Shown in pieces: positions 24,512-34,102 of a stretch of DNA of 34,125 nt. The notes beneath the pieces were generated by a model that had not been told where the DNA came from, did not search any database, and was given only the letters and a program-made list of their open reading frames with translations. The translations under genes were made by a program, and so were the position numbers. The DNA is from Ruminococcus flavefaciens (lineage in GTDB: Bacteria; Bacillota; Clostridia; Oscillospirales; Ruminococcaceae): contig DBYI01000080.1 in assembly GCA_002310115.1 (NCBI GenBank), positions 1 through 34,125 of the forward strand. Reading direction: 5' to 3'. How positions within the stretch are numbered: position 1 is the first letter of the stretch; each line of letters opens with the position of its first letter.

Positions 24512-26443
24512 ATGAAAACAAAAAGAATTATAGCTGCAATAACGGCTTTAACTATTCTGGGCGGAGCATTTCCAATCTCCACAGTTTCAAACAATGTTAT
24601 AGCATCTGCCAATGCTGCGGCTGACGTCATCACATTAAAAAGCCAAAATGAACCTAACGGATTGGTACAAAATAACGTAAAATATGAACTCTATTCAGAT
24701 TATGCTGTTGTTGCGTATGCAAGTCCCAAATATAATGAAAATTTAACAAAGGTAGTCATCCCTGATGAAATTGATGGTCTCCCTGTCGTTGAAATCAAAG
24801 GTGGAGCATTTGATTCATGTGATCTGGTAAATGTCAAATTTGGCAAAAACATAAAGATCATAGGTGATTATGCTTTTAACAATACCGCACTAACAGAAAT
24901 AGAATTTCCCGAAAGTCTGGAAAAAATCGGAAGCAATTCCTTCGCTTACTGCGATAAATTAGAGAAAGTTGTATTTAACGATAATCTTCAGAGTATCGGA
25001 CGATATGCTTTTACATCATGTCGCGCTTTAACATCTGTTGAACTGCCTAACAGTCTTGTAAAATTAGATAAAGGCACATTTAAAAAATGCGACAATATAA
25101 CCGAAGTTAAATTAGGAAGTTCTCTTAAATATATAGAAGACGAAGCATTCAAATCGTGTAGTATGCTTAGTAATATTGAGCTTGGCAATGGAATAGTATC
25201 AATCGGAAAAAAAGTTTTTGATGATGATAATATAGACTCTATTGTTATACCGGCAAGTATCAATACGTTGAACGGCTGTCCACTCTATTCAAATTACTAT
25301 GATGACAAGACTTATGATACTGCAATAATAATTAAGAATTATGATTGTATGCTCAGCTCTAACGGAACTGACTGGAGAAAATTTGTTATTGTCTGTGAAG
25401 AAAATTCAGAACCTCATAAATTTGCCAAAGAAAACAATTTAAGATTCTGTACACCTGAACAGTATGAAAGTGGTGAATATGAGAAAGAAAGAAAGCCTTT
25501 AGAGTACGAAGAATACAGTGTCATTGATCTTGGCACTATGAAATGTACAATGTATGCTGACGGTTGTTCTATACAAGATATATCTATGGGAGATGCTGAA
25601 GAAATCATTATTCCTGATGAAATAGAAGGAGTTCCTGTAATTGAAGTTTCAGCAGGACCATTTGATTATGAAAAAAATACAAAAGTAAAAAAAATCATTT
25701 TCGGAAAAAATGTCAGACGTATAGGAAGCCTTGCTTTCTTTAAATTTCCCGCTCTGGAAGAAGTAATTTTCGGAGAGAATATTGAAGAAATAGGAGATTG
25801 CGCATTTTACCTTTGCTCTTCACTTGCAAAAGTATCTTTTAAATATAATTCTGATTCAAGTTACCATCTGAAAGAAATAAAAAGAAATACTTTTTATTTT
25901 AGTCAAATTAAAATGATGGTCCTTCCAGAAAGTGTTGAATACATCGAACGTTACGGTATATATGCAAGAGACATATGGTCAACAACTGACGGTTATTCAA
26001 TAGTCACAGTGCTGAATCCGGAATGCCATTTTGAATATGATTCTGTAAGAGGAGATGATAGATTAATAATATGTGGTTTCGATAATTCTACAGCAGAAAA
26101 ATATGCACAGGATAATGATATATTATTTATGCAGATCGATTCGATTGAAGATTTAAGTAAACTTGAAAACACTACAGAATACAAATATCTTGATCCGTTT
26201 TACATTGGCCGTCTTGCAGGAGATACAAACTGTGACGGACAAATCGACCTTTCAGATGCAGTGCTGATCATGCAGGCTCTTTCAAATCCAAACAGATATG
26301 GTCTTAATGGTTCTGATCCAAAGCATATAACAGAACAGGGAGTAAAAAACGGTGATGTCCATTTTCCTAAAAATGGAATTACTTCCACTGATGCTCTCTG
26401 GATACAAGATTATCTTCTCGGAGATTTTGACAGTTTTGACTGA
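24512..26443 (+). CDS. Secreted BspA-like leucine-rich repeat protein with C-terminal dockerin
   Basis: 643 residues. Signal peptide about 1-36; AGGAGG lies 9 bases before the ATG. Two blocks of LRR_5/BspA-type repeats lie at about 85-270 and 365-540, with repeated units such as IGDYAFNNTALTEIEFPESL and IGRYAFTSCRALTSVELPNS. Each block follows the sequence IPDEIDGLPVVEIKGGAFD or a close variant. A type I dockerin starts at about residue 571 (LAGDTNCDGQIDLSD and a second segment with NGITSTDALWIQDYLLG); the second calcium loop is longer and less regular than usual. Such proteins mediate binding to surfaces or polymers, here likely as a cellulosome-linked adhesin. No catalytic domain is seen. 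Confidence 0.88.
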   Translation: MKTKRIIAAITALTILGGAFPISTVSNNVIASANAAADVITLKSQNEPNGLVQNNVKYELYSDYAVVAYASPKYNENLTKVVIPDEIDGLPVVEIKGGAFDSCDLVNVKFGKNIKIIGDYAFNNTALTEIEFPESLEKIGSNSFAYCDKLEKVVFNDNLQSIGRYAFTSCRALTSVELPNSLVKLDKGTFKKCDNITEVKLGSSLKYIEDEAFKSCSMLSNIELGNGIVSIGKKVFDDDNIDSIVIPASINTLNGCPLYSNYYDDKTYDTAIIIKNYDCMLSSNGTDWRKFVIVCEENSEPHKFAKENNLRFCTPEQYESGEYEKERKPLEYEEYSVIDLGTMKCTMYADGCSIQDISMGDAEEIIIPDEIEGVPVIEVSAGPFDYEKNTKVKKIIFGKNVRRIGSLAFFKFPALEEVIFGENIEEIGDCAFYLCSSLAKVSFKYNSDSSYHLKEIKRNTFYFSQIKMMVLPESVEYIERYGIYARDIWSTTDGYSIVTVLNPECHFEYDSVRGDDRLIICGFDNSTAEKYAQDNDILFMQIDSIEDLSKLENTTEYKYLDPFYIGRLAGDTNCDGQIDLSDAVLIMQALSNPNRYGLNGSDPKHITEQGVKNGDVHFPKNGITSTDALWIQDYLLGDFDSFD

Positions 26444-26637
26444 TCATCGAATAATTCTTAATGAAATGTACCACTTCATTATAAAAGAGAATGTCGTTTT
26501 ACGCTATAATCACAAATCCCCAAAAGCGAAAATATAAATTACTCTGAAATAAAGTAATTACTTAAGGAATATGTATATTACATAATTCACAAAAATGTAA
26601 TGGATTTCTAAAACTCCTCACACCTCACTTATTATAT

Positions 26638-26679
26638 AAATGCCGATATCCCAAAATTATTTGGAATATCGGCATTTTC
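26638..26679 (+). terminator. Terminator of the LRR-dockerin gene
   Basis: A 17-bp stem with one mismatch (AAATGCCGATATCCCAA with TTGGAATATCGGCATTT) followed by TTTTCCCTTT. Confidence 0.8.
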
Positions 26680-26908
26680 CCTTTATTCTGTTTTAAGTTC
26701 AGACTTCAGATATGACGTGAAACCACATGCAATCAGTTGTAATACATTTTTCCACACAAACAATTTGTAACTATATTGTTGATATATAATAAAGCATTTC
26801 AAGCCCAGCGCCTTGTGGTTTACGATTTAAAGTTTTAAATCTTGCAGCAAATAGACAAACTTTTCTATTTCATTTGTATATTGATTACTAAACAATATAT
26901 AATTTAGC
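26680..26908. other. Intergenic region
   Basis: No gene seen. A perfect short palindrome GATTTAAA-GT-TTTAAATC lies at 26824-26841, of unknown role. Confidence 0.4.
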
Positions 26909-27694
26909 TCATTCTGCTATAATAGTACAATCCCCATCAAGCAGTTTCAGCATAAGCTCATTAAAGCGTTCTCTCTGAACTATATTACAGACATGACCAC
27001 AGGATGCCATCTGAATCATTCTACCGCAGCTGCTTCTAGCTTCACGTACTGTTCGACGCAGAAAACAGGAATCAAGCTTTCCAGAAATATATATATTTTC
27101 TGGATGATGCTCCTTTGCAAATATCTTGCTAAAACGGAAAGCTTGATTGAAAATATGCATATAGAGTTTGAATTCCTTTTTATTCAATGCGATAGCACAT
27201 TTTCTGAAAATACTTCTGCTTTCTTCATTAAGCTTACCCGGCATGATAATCCAGCTGAACACGTGATAAACCGCTGCAAACGGAAGCTTGTCTCCTATTT
27301 TTGAAAAAAGACTAGCAATTCCACGCAACAGTGCATTAACAGTAGCTACTGCACCGACAAGAATCCCAAAGTCAACATAATCAGGATAAAATGCTTCAAT
27401 ATACTTCACAAAAATCGTACCAAGCGAAACGCCCATGAATATAGCATGCTGAACAGAATACTGATCACATACGGCAAGTATCTCCCGGGTTATTGAGTCT
27501 AAACTAACTTCAAGTTGTGACAGCCTTAGATTTCCTTCATTATGACTAGGAAGATCAATTGTAAGAACATTATAGTGTTTTAACAGTAACGGTAACTGAT
27601 ATTTCCAAATACGCGAATTGCCACCGAAACCATGTAGTAGAACAATAGTCTCCGTATTTCCATCCTCGGCATGATAAAATGTATTATACAACAT
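26909..27694 (-). CDS. Alpha/beta-fold hydrolase
   Basis: 261 residues from the ATG chosen because GGAGG lies 9 bases before it. A longer reading (to 27775) adds 27 residues without a ribosome site. The oxyanion segment is LLHGFGGNSRIWKYQLP, the nucleophile elbow GVSLG (Ser at about 90), the acid probably Asp in SGKLDSCF (about 208), and the catalytic His in CGHVCN (about 234). It is cytoplasmic, with no signal peptide. Esterase, lipase or thioesterase activity cannot be told apart. It stands alone, with no operon partner. Confidence 0.85.
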   Translation of the reverse strand: MLYNTFYHAEDGNTETIVLLHGFGGNSRIWKYQLPLLLKHYNVLTIDLPSHNEGNLRLSQLEVSLDSITREILAVCDQYSVQHAIFMGVSLGTIFVKYIEAFYPDYVDFGILVGAVATVNALLRGIASLFSKIGDKLPFAAVYHVFSWIIMPGKLNEESRSIFRKCAIALNKKEFKLYMHIFNQAFRFSKIFAKEHHPENIYISGKLDSCFLRRTVREARSSCGRMIQMASCGHVCNIVQRERFNELMLKLLDGDCTIIAE

Positions 27695-28052
27695 TAATGG
27701 GAACCTCCGTTCTCTAAAATATACATCGTGTATTCTTCTTGATATCATTATATCATCAAGTAATTCGCCTGTCAATAGGCATTTATAACATTTACAAATT
27801 ATTTAGTTTTTGAAAACTGGTGATATTGTCCTGCCAATTTAATACAATATGTATTACCTAACTAATATAGTTTTAACTGAATACCGATGTATTAATGAGA
27901 ATAATTCATTGATATCTCAGCAGCAAAGTATAAGAAAAGAATTTGCATGCGCACCAGCACCTCATACATTAGCCTTAGAAAACAAAAAGAATAAAAACAA
28001 TTATAAAAAACAGTTCTCATCACTGCTCTCCCCTCCCCCTCAAAATATTATT
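27695..28052. other. Intergenic region
   Basis: About 360 bases with only weak open frames lacking ribosome sites or family likeness. I see no gene. Confidence 0.4.
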
Positions 28053-28093
28053 ACTCCCTGTGGCCACATCAAATTTGACCACAGGGAGTTTTT
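28053..28093 (+). terminator. Terminator-like hairpin
   Basis: ACTCCCTGTGG (28053-28063) pairs with CCACAGGGAGT (28079-28089), followed by a T run. No convincing plus-strand gene lies before it, so it may be left from a lost gene. Confidence 0.7.
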
Positions 28094-28222
28094 CACTTAT
28101 AAAAACGAAGCGTATTCAAACCAACTACGCTCCCAAAAATGGTAACGTCCACATCCATTCGATATTATTCCATGTTTTCCGAAAAAACATAGTAACACTA
28201 AAGTAGTAATATAGTTTTATGC

Positions 28223-28678
28223 TCAATTAATTTTTATTTTTCTCTTTAAATAGTCTGCTAAATTTGTATCAGTACAGTATACATAGCAACCTTTCATGCC
28301 CCTGGTCATAAGCGTACGATAGGTATTCTTTATTATTTCATCAGATCTTTTTTGTGCTTCTGCAGGATTAATTCTATGCAGCTTTTTTATACCCTTTAAT
28401 GACTGATCAGTAGACGCACGTTTGTTAAAGTCTGTGATTATCCTGTTACCATCATATTTCATGTCATCACCTATAATTACGCCTACATAGTCAAACTCTA
28501 ATCCTTGCGACGTATGTATACACCCAACTTCATTTATCGAAGATTCATCTATAGCAAAAATCGAATTTCCGAGGTTCCAACTCATCTTGAAGTCTCCTAT
28601 TACGATGTCATAGCAATCCGTAGAGTTTTTACCTTCTTTGCTCCAATCCCAACAGTACCCTGCAAGTAGTCTTGCCAT
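28223..28678 (-). pseudogene. C-terminal fragment of a DUF2075-type helicase
   Basis: 151 residues matching only the end of DUF2075 (Schlafen-like) superfamily 1 helicase/nuclease proteins. The pieces are AGYCWDWSKEG, then EVGCIHTSQGLEFDYVGVII, the helicase motif V region with the QGLEF signature, and IIKNTYRTLMTRGMKGCYVY, motif VI with its arginine. The Walker A and B half, some 400 residues in intact proteins, is absent. Upstream bases continue in frame for a few codons to a stop. It could still be translated, as AGGAGGG sits 9 bases before the ATG, but it cannot bind ATP. Likely debris of a defence-type gene. Confidence 0.8.
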
Positions 28679-28784
28679 TCTTTTAGTCCCTCCTGGTTTG
28701 ATTCCTTTTGGAACTATTATACTTCATTCAGATACTTTTTTGTAGGGCTTGGTTTGGTTGGCGCTTACCTTTAACCTAATACCG

Positions 28785-28822
28785 CTAGAAGTCTCCGACC
28801 TCTATAGGTGGTGGGAGGATGT
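28785..28822. mobile_element. Possible IS200/IS605 end hairpin
   Basis: CTAGAAGTCTCCGACCTCTA then TAGGTGGTGGGAGGAT folds into an imperfect stem (ACCT with AGGT, CTCC with GGAG, small bulge). It resembles the right-end hairpins of IS200/IS605-type elements. No tnpA or tnpB remains nearby. The likeness is by eye only. From 28823 to 29008 nothing else is seen. Confidence 0.35.
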
Positions 28823-29008
28823 CTCTTCGAAATTAATAATTTGATGTGATACCAATGTGCACATTTTCAATGTTATTCACATATTATATTGGAATAACTG
28901 GGGTTAGCAAATAAATTCCAGGAGTTTTTGATAATGCAAAAGACATTTCCATATGTAAATATGCATGTGCCACTGATATAATAATACTTAAATTCCTAAT
29001 TTACATAT

Positions 29009-29059
29009 AGAAGAAAAGCCTGTATTTCTGTAGCCAAAACCACTCGAAATACAGGCTTT
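29009..29059 (-). terminator. Terminator of the N-terminal-dockerin gene
   Basis: A perfect 13-bp stem AAAGCCTGTATTT with its complement, 19-base loop, then a T-rich tail on the minus strand about 80 bases after the stop codon at 29140. Confidence 0.75.
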
Positions 29060-29139
29060 AATGTTTTATCGTGTACAGGAACCAGAAAAGAATTCTGGTA
29101 ATTTAAAATTTACTAACTTCTCGCAAATGCAGATCTTTC

Positions 29140-30852
29140 TTATACTATATCGTCTTCCATGAGAAGGAATTTTTGATATTCTTCTTCTTTCTGAAGCCGC
29201 TCTTCTTCCATTCGCTTCTCAGATTCTATGTATTCTTTTTCATCATCAGACATTCCTTTATCCTTATCGCCAACATAAAGTATGATTTCCTTATTGAGCT
29301 TACCATCCTTTACTGAAAACTTTGCCATATCTGACTGAAAAGCTGCTCCATCAGCAAATACATCGGTCTCTTTAGCAAGTTCCTGACCAAGTTCTGAATG
29401 AATCCAAGCACCGCGATATGGCTCATCATCACCATATGATTCAGCAAAGAGCATGTATTCTCCATCTTTTAGACCAAACTTCTCTCCGGGCTTTATGCCT
29501 GGCAGGATAACTGAATTGCCCTGCATTACAGTAAATGTACATTCTCCAGTGTATTGCTGCTTGTCAGGCCATGTCAGAACATTGAAGGAAAGATTTTTCT
29601 CACCTTCAAAAGGTGTAAAATAGAAATTGAAATCTGTTGAATAGTTATTTGCATACTCAAAACCAACCCATTGATCTTTTGTACTTTTTATATACCCCTC
29701 AGGCACACTGTCAACAATGACCTTATAGCAGTCAGAACCTCCACGGTAGAGATCAGTAAATACCTTAGTAGTACCGTCTGAAATCCAGCTCTCTGTCTTT
29801 GCATAGCTATATGGAGCTTCAATAAGTGAAAGCTTGACACCTTCAAGAGGCTTTCCAGTAAGGCTGTCATAACAATTTACGTTGATTGTATTGCCTGAAT
29901 TTTCTCTTGGGCCGAAATTTAGGAACAGTTCTCTGTCAGGCTTACCATTAATAACCGAGAAATCTATGCCGTTTGAGAGTTCTTCAAACTGAGCATCAGG
30001 ATAGTTTTCCTTGATTCTTTTTGCGAAATCACTATCTGGTTCAATGAAAGTAACAGGATAATCAAAGAAATTGAAATCAGCGTGATAATCACCGTCAGGA
30101 AGTGACATTTCTCCTGTATACTGTCTCTGGTAATAGTAATTGCCATCCTTATCAGTAATAAAAAGGTTGCCATAACCTATATTCTCTCTGCCCTTAAACC
30201 AGTCCATATGTGTGAACTTTACATTCTTTTCTGCATCATCAGCTGAAACTCTTACAATAAGATTTTTCTCTTCTGTGCCTGATTCGACATCAAAGATAAC
30301 TACCTGATCCCATGCTGTGCATCTGTCGTATCCCTTCGGTAGTTCGGTTACAAGAAGAAAATACTTATAATCCTTATCATTTGGAAGTCCATAATAATTA
30401 ACATCATCACCGTAAGTAGAAACAGTTTCACCAATGTCATACAAGCAATTTCCATTCATCTCAGAAAGCTGTATATCAGCACACTCAAGAGGTTCGCCAG
30501 ACATCATATCCACAACCTTAACTTTGAGCTTTGTGCCAACTGGCTTATTTTCTGCTACGAGCTGCCTTCGCAGGTATACCATATCATAGATGTCAATAAC
30601 ACCGTCAGCCAAAAGATCAGCATTCTTGATGTTTCCAAGCTCACTGATGTGTCCCAGAAGGTAGCGGTTAAGCTGAACTGCATCTGAGATACCAACATTA
30701 CCGTCGAAGTTTACATCTCCGAAAAGTGTGAGAATCTGTGCATTTTCGACTACGTAATCCTCAGCAAAAACAGATGAGCCATTCATAGTCATATGTACAG
30801 CAGCCATTACAGCCGCCATAATAAGTGCCTTGATCCTATTTTTATTGTCCAT
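29140..30852 (-). CDS. Secreted protein with N-terminal dockerin and duplicated beta module
   Basis: 570 residues. Signal peptide about 1-30 ending SSVFA. A type I dockerin follows at once (about 43-99: GDVNFDGNVGISDAVQLNRY, then ADLLADGVIDIYDMVYLRRQ). Residues 109-530 are two homologous modules of about 210 residues. LKVKVVDMMSGEPLECADIQ matches INVNCYDSLTGKPLEGVKLS, and the tails SVINGKPDRELFLNFG and SVKDGKLNKEIILYVG match too. The start of each module resembles Cna-B or carboxypeptidase-regulatory-like folds. The last 40 residues are charged and helical (MSDDEKEYIESEKRMEEERL). AGGAGG lies 9 bases before the ATG. A non-catalytic cellulosome or surface component is likely; the ligand is unknown. 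Confidence 0.85.
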   Translation of the reverse strand: MDNKNRIKALIMAAVMAAVHMTMNGSSVFAEDYVVENAQILTLFGDVNFDGNVGISDAVQLNRYLLGHISELGNIKNADLLADGVIDIYDMVYLRRQLVAENKPVGTKLKVKVVDMMSGEPLECADIQLSEMNGNCLYDIGETVSTYGDDVNYYGLPNDKDYKYFLLVTELPKGYDRCTAWDQVVIFDVESGTEEKNLIVRVSADDAEKNVKFTHMDWFKGRENIGYGNLFITDKDGNYYYQRQYTGEMSLPDGDYHADFNFFDYPVTFIEPDSDFAKRIKENYPDAQFEELSNGIDFSVINGKPDRELFLNFGPRENSGNTINVNCYDSLTGKPLEGVKLSLIEAPYSYAKTESWISDGTTKVFTDLYRGGSDCYKVIVDSVPEGYIKSTKDQWVGFEYANNYSTDFNFYFTPFEGEKNLSFNVLTWPDKQQYTGECTFTVMQGNSVILPGIKPGEKFGLKDGEYMLFAESYGDDEPYRGAWIHSELGQELAKETDVFADGAAFQSDMAKFSVKDGKLNKEIILYVGDKDKGMSDDEKEYIESEKRMEEERLQKEEEYQKFLLMEDDIV

Positions 30853-30904
30853 CGGCTTTTACCTCCTGTCAGTTGTAGGAGCTTAATAAGCCCCCCTATG
30901 CTTT

Positions 30905-30933
30905 ATTATATCATATTAGACAAAATGTGTCAA
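30905..30933 (-). promoter_or_regulatory. Consensus promoter of the N-terminal-dockerin gene
   Basis: On the minus strand TTGACA (30928-30933) and TATAAT (30905-30910) with 17-base spacing, a full consensus, about 50 bases before the ATG. I see nothing in 30934-31131. Confidence 0.8.
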
Positions 30934-31131
30934 TATTCGTGGTATTTAATATACATTAAATACATCTATCGTTAAAAATACTAAATCTGTCTGTCTATGT
31001 ATATACAATAGTGTAGCGAACTTCTTCGTAGTATTTCAAAATCATAAATACTATGTATGTGAATTATTATTTACAAATGGCAATTTACAAAGCGATATTG
31101 CAACAACATAATGAACCTCCTAATTGAGACG

Positions 31132-32292
31132 TCATTTAGTTTTAATACGCTTATATGCCAACTCAAGCATACAAATATTAAGCACTGCAAAAAATGTAAG
31201 ATACACAGGCATTATCCATATACCTATAGTCTGTTGAATATGACCGAATACCATGGGCATGAATGTGCTTCCAATGTATGCGGATGCCATTTGCAGACCT
31301 ATTACTGCAGCACTGTTTTTCTTTCCGAAGTTTGCAGGTGCCATATGCTGTATTGCAGGATAGACAGGCCCCATTCCTATTCCAGTTATGACAAATCCTA
31401 CAGCTGTAGGTATATAGTCCTTAAACGGTAGGAATATTAGCAGAATTCCAAATGCTTCAACAGCTATTCCAATACGTATGAGAAGCCTGTCTCCAAGTTT
31501 GTTTGATACAAAAGCTGATATCATTCTTCCAAACATAAGTCCGCCGAATATTAGTGAACCAAAAGCTGCGGCTGTTTCAGAAGATATAGTATTTTTAGTA
31601 CCGATAAAATAGCTTGAAGTCCACAGGAAACAGGTACATTCACCAGAGCAGTATGCGAAGAAAGCTATAAGAGTTGGAATAACTCCACGTATCTTCAATG
31701 CTTCCCTGATACCTGCACTGTCACGCTCGCTGTTATCCTCTCCAGCTGTATTTCTCTTCCAGAGCGGAACGGACAGCAGGCATATGAGCATTATACCGGA
31801 CTGTATATAAGCTGTCCAACGATAGCCCTCGTTCCAGCGAGCTTTTGCAAGTGCAATTGACATGATATAAGGACTTATCATTGCCCCCACACCGTAGAAA
31901 CAGTGTAAGAAATTCATCACCGATGAAGAATAGTGCTTCGCCACATAGTTATTGAGTGCCGAATCCACTGAGCCAGCTCCTAGACCATAAGGCACGACAA
32001 AAATGAAAAGCATAGCATATGACTTAGAACACGAAAATCCGATTAGTCCGACAACAGTCATCAGAATGGAAAATACAACTATCCATTGAGTTCTGACTTT
32101 TTTTATAATCGTCGGAGCAACAAGTGCCGAAATAATTGTCATGAAAGATATAGACATTGACACATATCCAGCATACGAAGAAGGTACGCAAAGATCTGTC
32201 TGCATAATCGGCCAGCCTGACCCCAAAAGTGAATCAGGCAACCCAAGGCTGATAAATGCTAGATATATTACCGCAAGAAGCAATGAGCCCAT
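31132..32292 (-). CDS. MFS transporter
   Basis: 386 residues, about twelve hydrophobic segments in two halves joined by a charged loop (around KRNTAGEDNSERDSAGIRE, about residues 184-202). Typical major facilitator features are the AGYVSMSISF turn after segment 1, GLGAGSVDSALNNYVA in the fourth segment, and GIGMGPVYPAIQHMAP in the second half. The pattern is closest to the sugar-type or FucP/YfkF-like families, but the substrate is not readable. AGGAGA precedes the ATG. It stands alone. Confidence 0.88.
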   Translation of the reverse strand: MGSLLLAVIYLAFISLGLPDSLLGSGWPIMQTDLCVPSSYAGYVSMSISFMTIISALVAPTIIKKVRTQWIVVFSILMTVVGLIGFSCSKSYAMLFIFVVPYGLGAGSVDSALNNYVAKHYSSSVMNFLHCFYGVGAMISPYIMSIALAKARWNEGYRWTAYIQSGIMLICLLSVPLWKRNTAGEDNSERDSAGIREALKIRGVIPTLIAFFAYCSGECTCFLWTSSYFIGTKNTISSETAAAFGSLIFGGLMFGRMISAFVSNKLGDRLLIRIGIAVEAFGILLIFLPFKDYIPTAVGFVITGIGMGPVYPAIQHMAPANFGKKNSAAVIGLQMASAYIGSTFMPMVFGHIQQTIGIWIMPVYLTFFAVLNICMLELAYKRIKTK

Positions 32293-32750
32293 TTATTTCT
32301 CCTGTTAAAGATTAATTGACGTGTCCCCTATTGTACTATGATAAGGTGGTACACTTTTTTACTTAATATAATTGAAACAGTACTCCAACTGATGCTGTCT
32401 CCCTGTCCTACGCTTAAGGCTATGTTATCAGCTTCACATTAGGACTCAGTAGCTCGCGCAGTCAGTGTAAAACAGCTTCCGCTGTTTTCGCAGCCCGTAC
32501 ATGTATCTATTATAGCATATATTTTATTGTTCGTAAATATTTAATATTCGGCATTCATCCAACACTTTCGCTTCGCTTAGAAGTGGGGGTATTCTGCCGT
32601 AATTTGGATAAATTCATAAAACATCAATTGTTTTCCTTTAAAAAATATGATATGATATAATTAGTTTTATTGTTTGTGAGATTACAGAGAGATAAAACTA
32701 TAAAGGACGCTTGTTTTTGTGGTCGACAATAACTTAAAGGAGATGTTGAT
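32293..32750. other. Intergenic region with possible insertion-sequence debris
   Basis: No gene. Two stretches look unlike their surroundings: 32319-32352 begins GTGTCCCC and ends GGTACAC like an element end, and 32390-32505 is richer in GC and contains AAAACAGC-TTCC-GCTGTTTT (32469-32488). A hairpin-prone stretch lies near 32560-32595. AAAGGAG before 32751 is the ribosome site of the FMN reductase gene. Confidence 0.35.
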
Positions 32751-33284
32751 ATGAAAGTACTAATAATAACAGGAAGCGCACACAAGAATGGAACCACAGC
32801 TTATCTCACTGAGCAGTTTATTAAAGGCGCAGAGGAAACTGGTCATGAGGTTTTTCGGTTTGATGCTGCATATAAGGACATTCATCCATGTATTGCCTGT
32901 GAAAAATGTCATGATGGCACACTCGGCTGTGTATTCAAGGACGATATGCAGGAACTGAATCCACATCTTATAGAAGCAGATGCAATTGCACTAATATCTC
33001 CGATATATTACTATGGTTTCAGCGCACAGCTCAAAGCAGTTATTGATAGATTCTACGCTAACGACGCGGTTCTACATGGTAATAAAAAGGCTGTTATGAT
33101 GGTGACAATGGCAGATACAAGTCTCAAAACAGCTAACGGAGCTATTCAATCATTTAAAGGTATGACTGATTATCTTGAATGGGATATAGCGGGTACAGTA
33201 ATTGGAGTAAATTGTATGACTCTTGATATGCTAAAGAATACAAATTATCCGCAACAGGCATATGAACTTGGGAAATCGCTTTGA
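32751..33284 (+). CDS. NADPH-dependent FMN reductase / flavodoxin-like iron-sulfur flavoprotein
   Basis: 177 residues with a flavodoxin fold. The FMN phosphate loop is GSAHKNGTT (8-16). A four-cysteine pattern follows, Cys47, Cys50, Cys53 and Cys60 (CIACEKCHDGTLGC), as in flavoproteins of the archaeal/clostridial Isf-like group that may bind an iron-sulfur cluster. SPIYYYGFSAQLKAVIDRFY is the typical flavin-contact and dimer segment. AAAGGAG lies 9 bases before the ATG. Reduction of quinones, metals or nitro-compounds is possible; no partner oxidoreductase is adjacent. Confidence 0.88.
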   Translation: MKVLIITGSAHKNGTTAYLTEQFIKGAEETGHEVFRFDAAYKDIHPCIACEKCHDGTLGCVFKDDMQELNPHLIEADAIALISPIYYYGFSAQLKAVIDRFYANDAVLHGNKKAVMMVTMADTSLKTANGAIQSFKGMTDYLEWDIAGTVIGVNCMTLDMLKNTNYPQQAYELGKSL

Positions 33285-33287
33285 TTA

Positions 33288-33548
33288 TTGAAGTATGAAT
33301 ACGGCATAGTTGAAAATCCACAGGCGAATGAAATAATTTCACTAATTGAAAAGATTTTCAAGGAAGAACTTGGATATATTAATATACTTTTATCCGAGTG
33401 CGACGCACTTTTATCGCTTAACAACGGCGATCTCTATTTGACAGCTTACAACATTGACGGCGAATCAAAGGAATTGCTTTCATCGCTCGCCATTTCAGAG
33501 GGACTGTTTTTTTATCCAAAACCAAGTTATGGATCAGATAACGGATAA
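33288..33548 (+). CDS. Small unknown protein in frame after the FMN reductase
   Basis: 86 residues if it starts at TTG; no ATG or GTG gives a longer product and the ribosome site is weak. It is in the same frame as the FMN reductase, separated only by TGA and one codon. It has no signal peptide or membrane segment, and I recognise no domain (GIVENPQANEIISLIEKIFK, LSLNNGDLYLTAYNIDGES). It may be a coupled small gene, a truncated gene whose N terminus was lost, or a stop-codon readthrough extension. Confidence 0.45.
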   Translation: MKYEYGIVENPQANEIISLIEKIFKEELGYINILLSECDALLSLNNGDLYLTAYNIDGESKELLSSLAISEGLFFYPKPSYGSDNG

Positions 33549-33595
33549 TTAGAATCTTGAATTTGTATATTCGAAAAGAATAAAGGAGTATAGCA

Positions 33596-34102
33596 ATGGA
33601 TATTAGCTTAACAGCAAAACTAAAGAATTACGATGATTTCATTGAACTATTTCAAAATGGAGATGAAAAGAAGCTCTACAATGGAGAATCCCTGCTTTTC
33701 TATTCACTGTCAAACAATGTTCCAGAAGAACGCTACAGAATAAGTATGTTCCTTTTTGAAAAAGGGACAGACACCAGCGGAGTGAATGAATACGGTGAAA
33801 ACCTGTTCCATATTCTTTTCTCGAGAATCAAGCATGATCTGCCGCAAACTATTGAACTTTGCAAAGAGCTGATAAAGCGAGACACAAATATGAATCTGAT
33901 AGATGAAAAAGGTCGCGTTCCTCTTCAATACATAATAAATATGAATTATACTGATGATGAGCTTGATGAGCTGTATAGAGTATGGTTCTCGCACGGAAAA
34001 ATATTGACAACTCATCCAAATGCATGGGGGAAAACACCTCTTGACCTTATGGAAAAAATTCCATATCGTAAAAAGCTCCTTGAAATAGCTAAGTCACATT
34101 GA
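33596..34102 (+). CDS. Ankyrin-repeat-like small protein
   Basis: 168 residues, no signal peptide. Three or four ankyrin-like units are visible: NGESLLFYSLSNN, YGENLFHILFSRIKH, KGRVPLQYIIN and WGKTPLDLMEK, each with a helix pair between. AAAGGAG lies 7 bases before the ATG. Small cytoplasmic ankyrin proteins of this kind often appear as immunity proteins or binding partners in polymorphic-toxin loci, but no toxin lies in the window and the sequence ends 23 bases after the stop. The function is unknown. Confidence 0.78.
   Translation: MDISLTAKLKNYDDFIELFQNGDEKKLYNGESLLFYSLSNNVPEERYRISMFLFEKGTDTSGVNEYGENLFHILFSRIKHDLPQTIELCKELIKRDTNMNLIDEKGRVPLQYIINMNYTDDELDELYRVWFSHGKILTTHPNAWGKTPLDLMEKIPYRKKLLEIAKSH

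Noticed and set aside
27849..28145. Plus-strand frame of 98 codons before the terminator-like hairpin
   Set aside because: No ribosome site, low-complexity composition and it runs through the hairpin itself.
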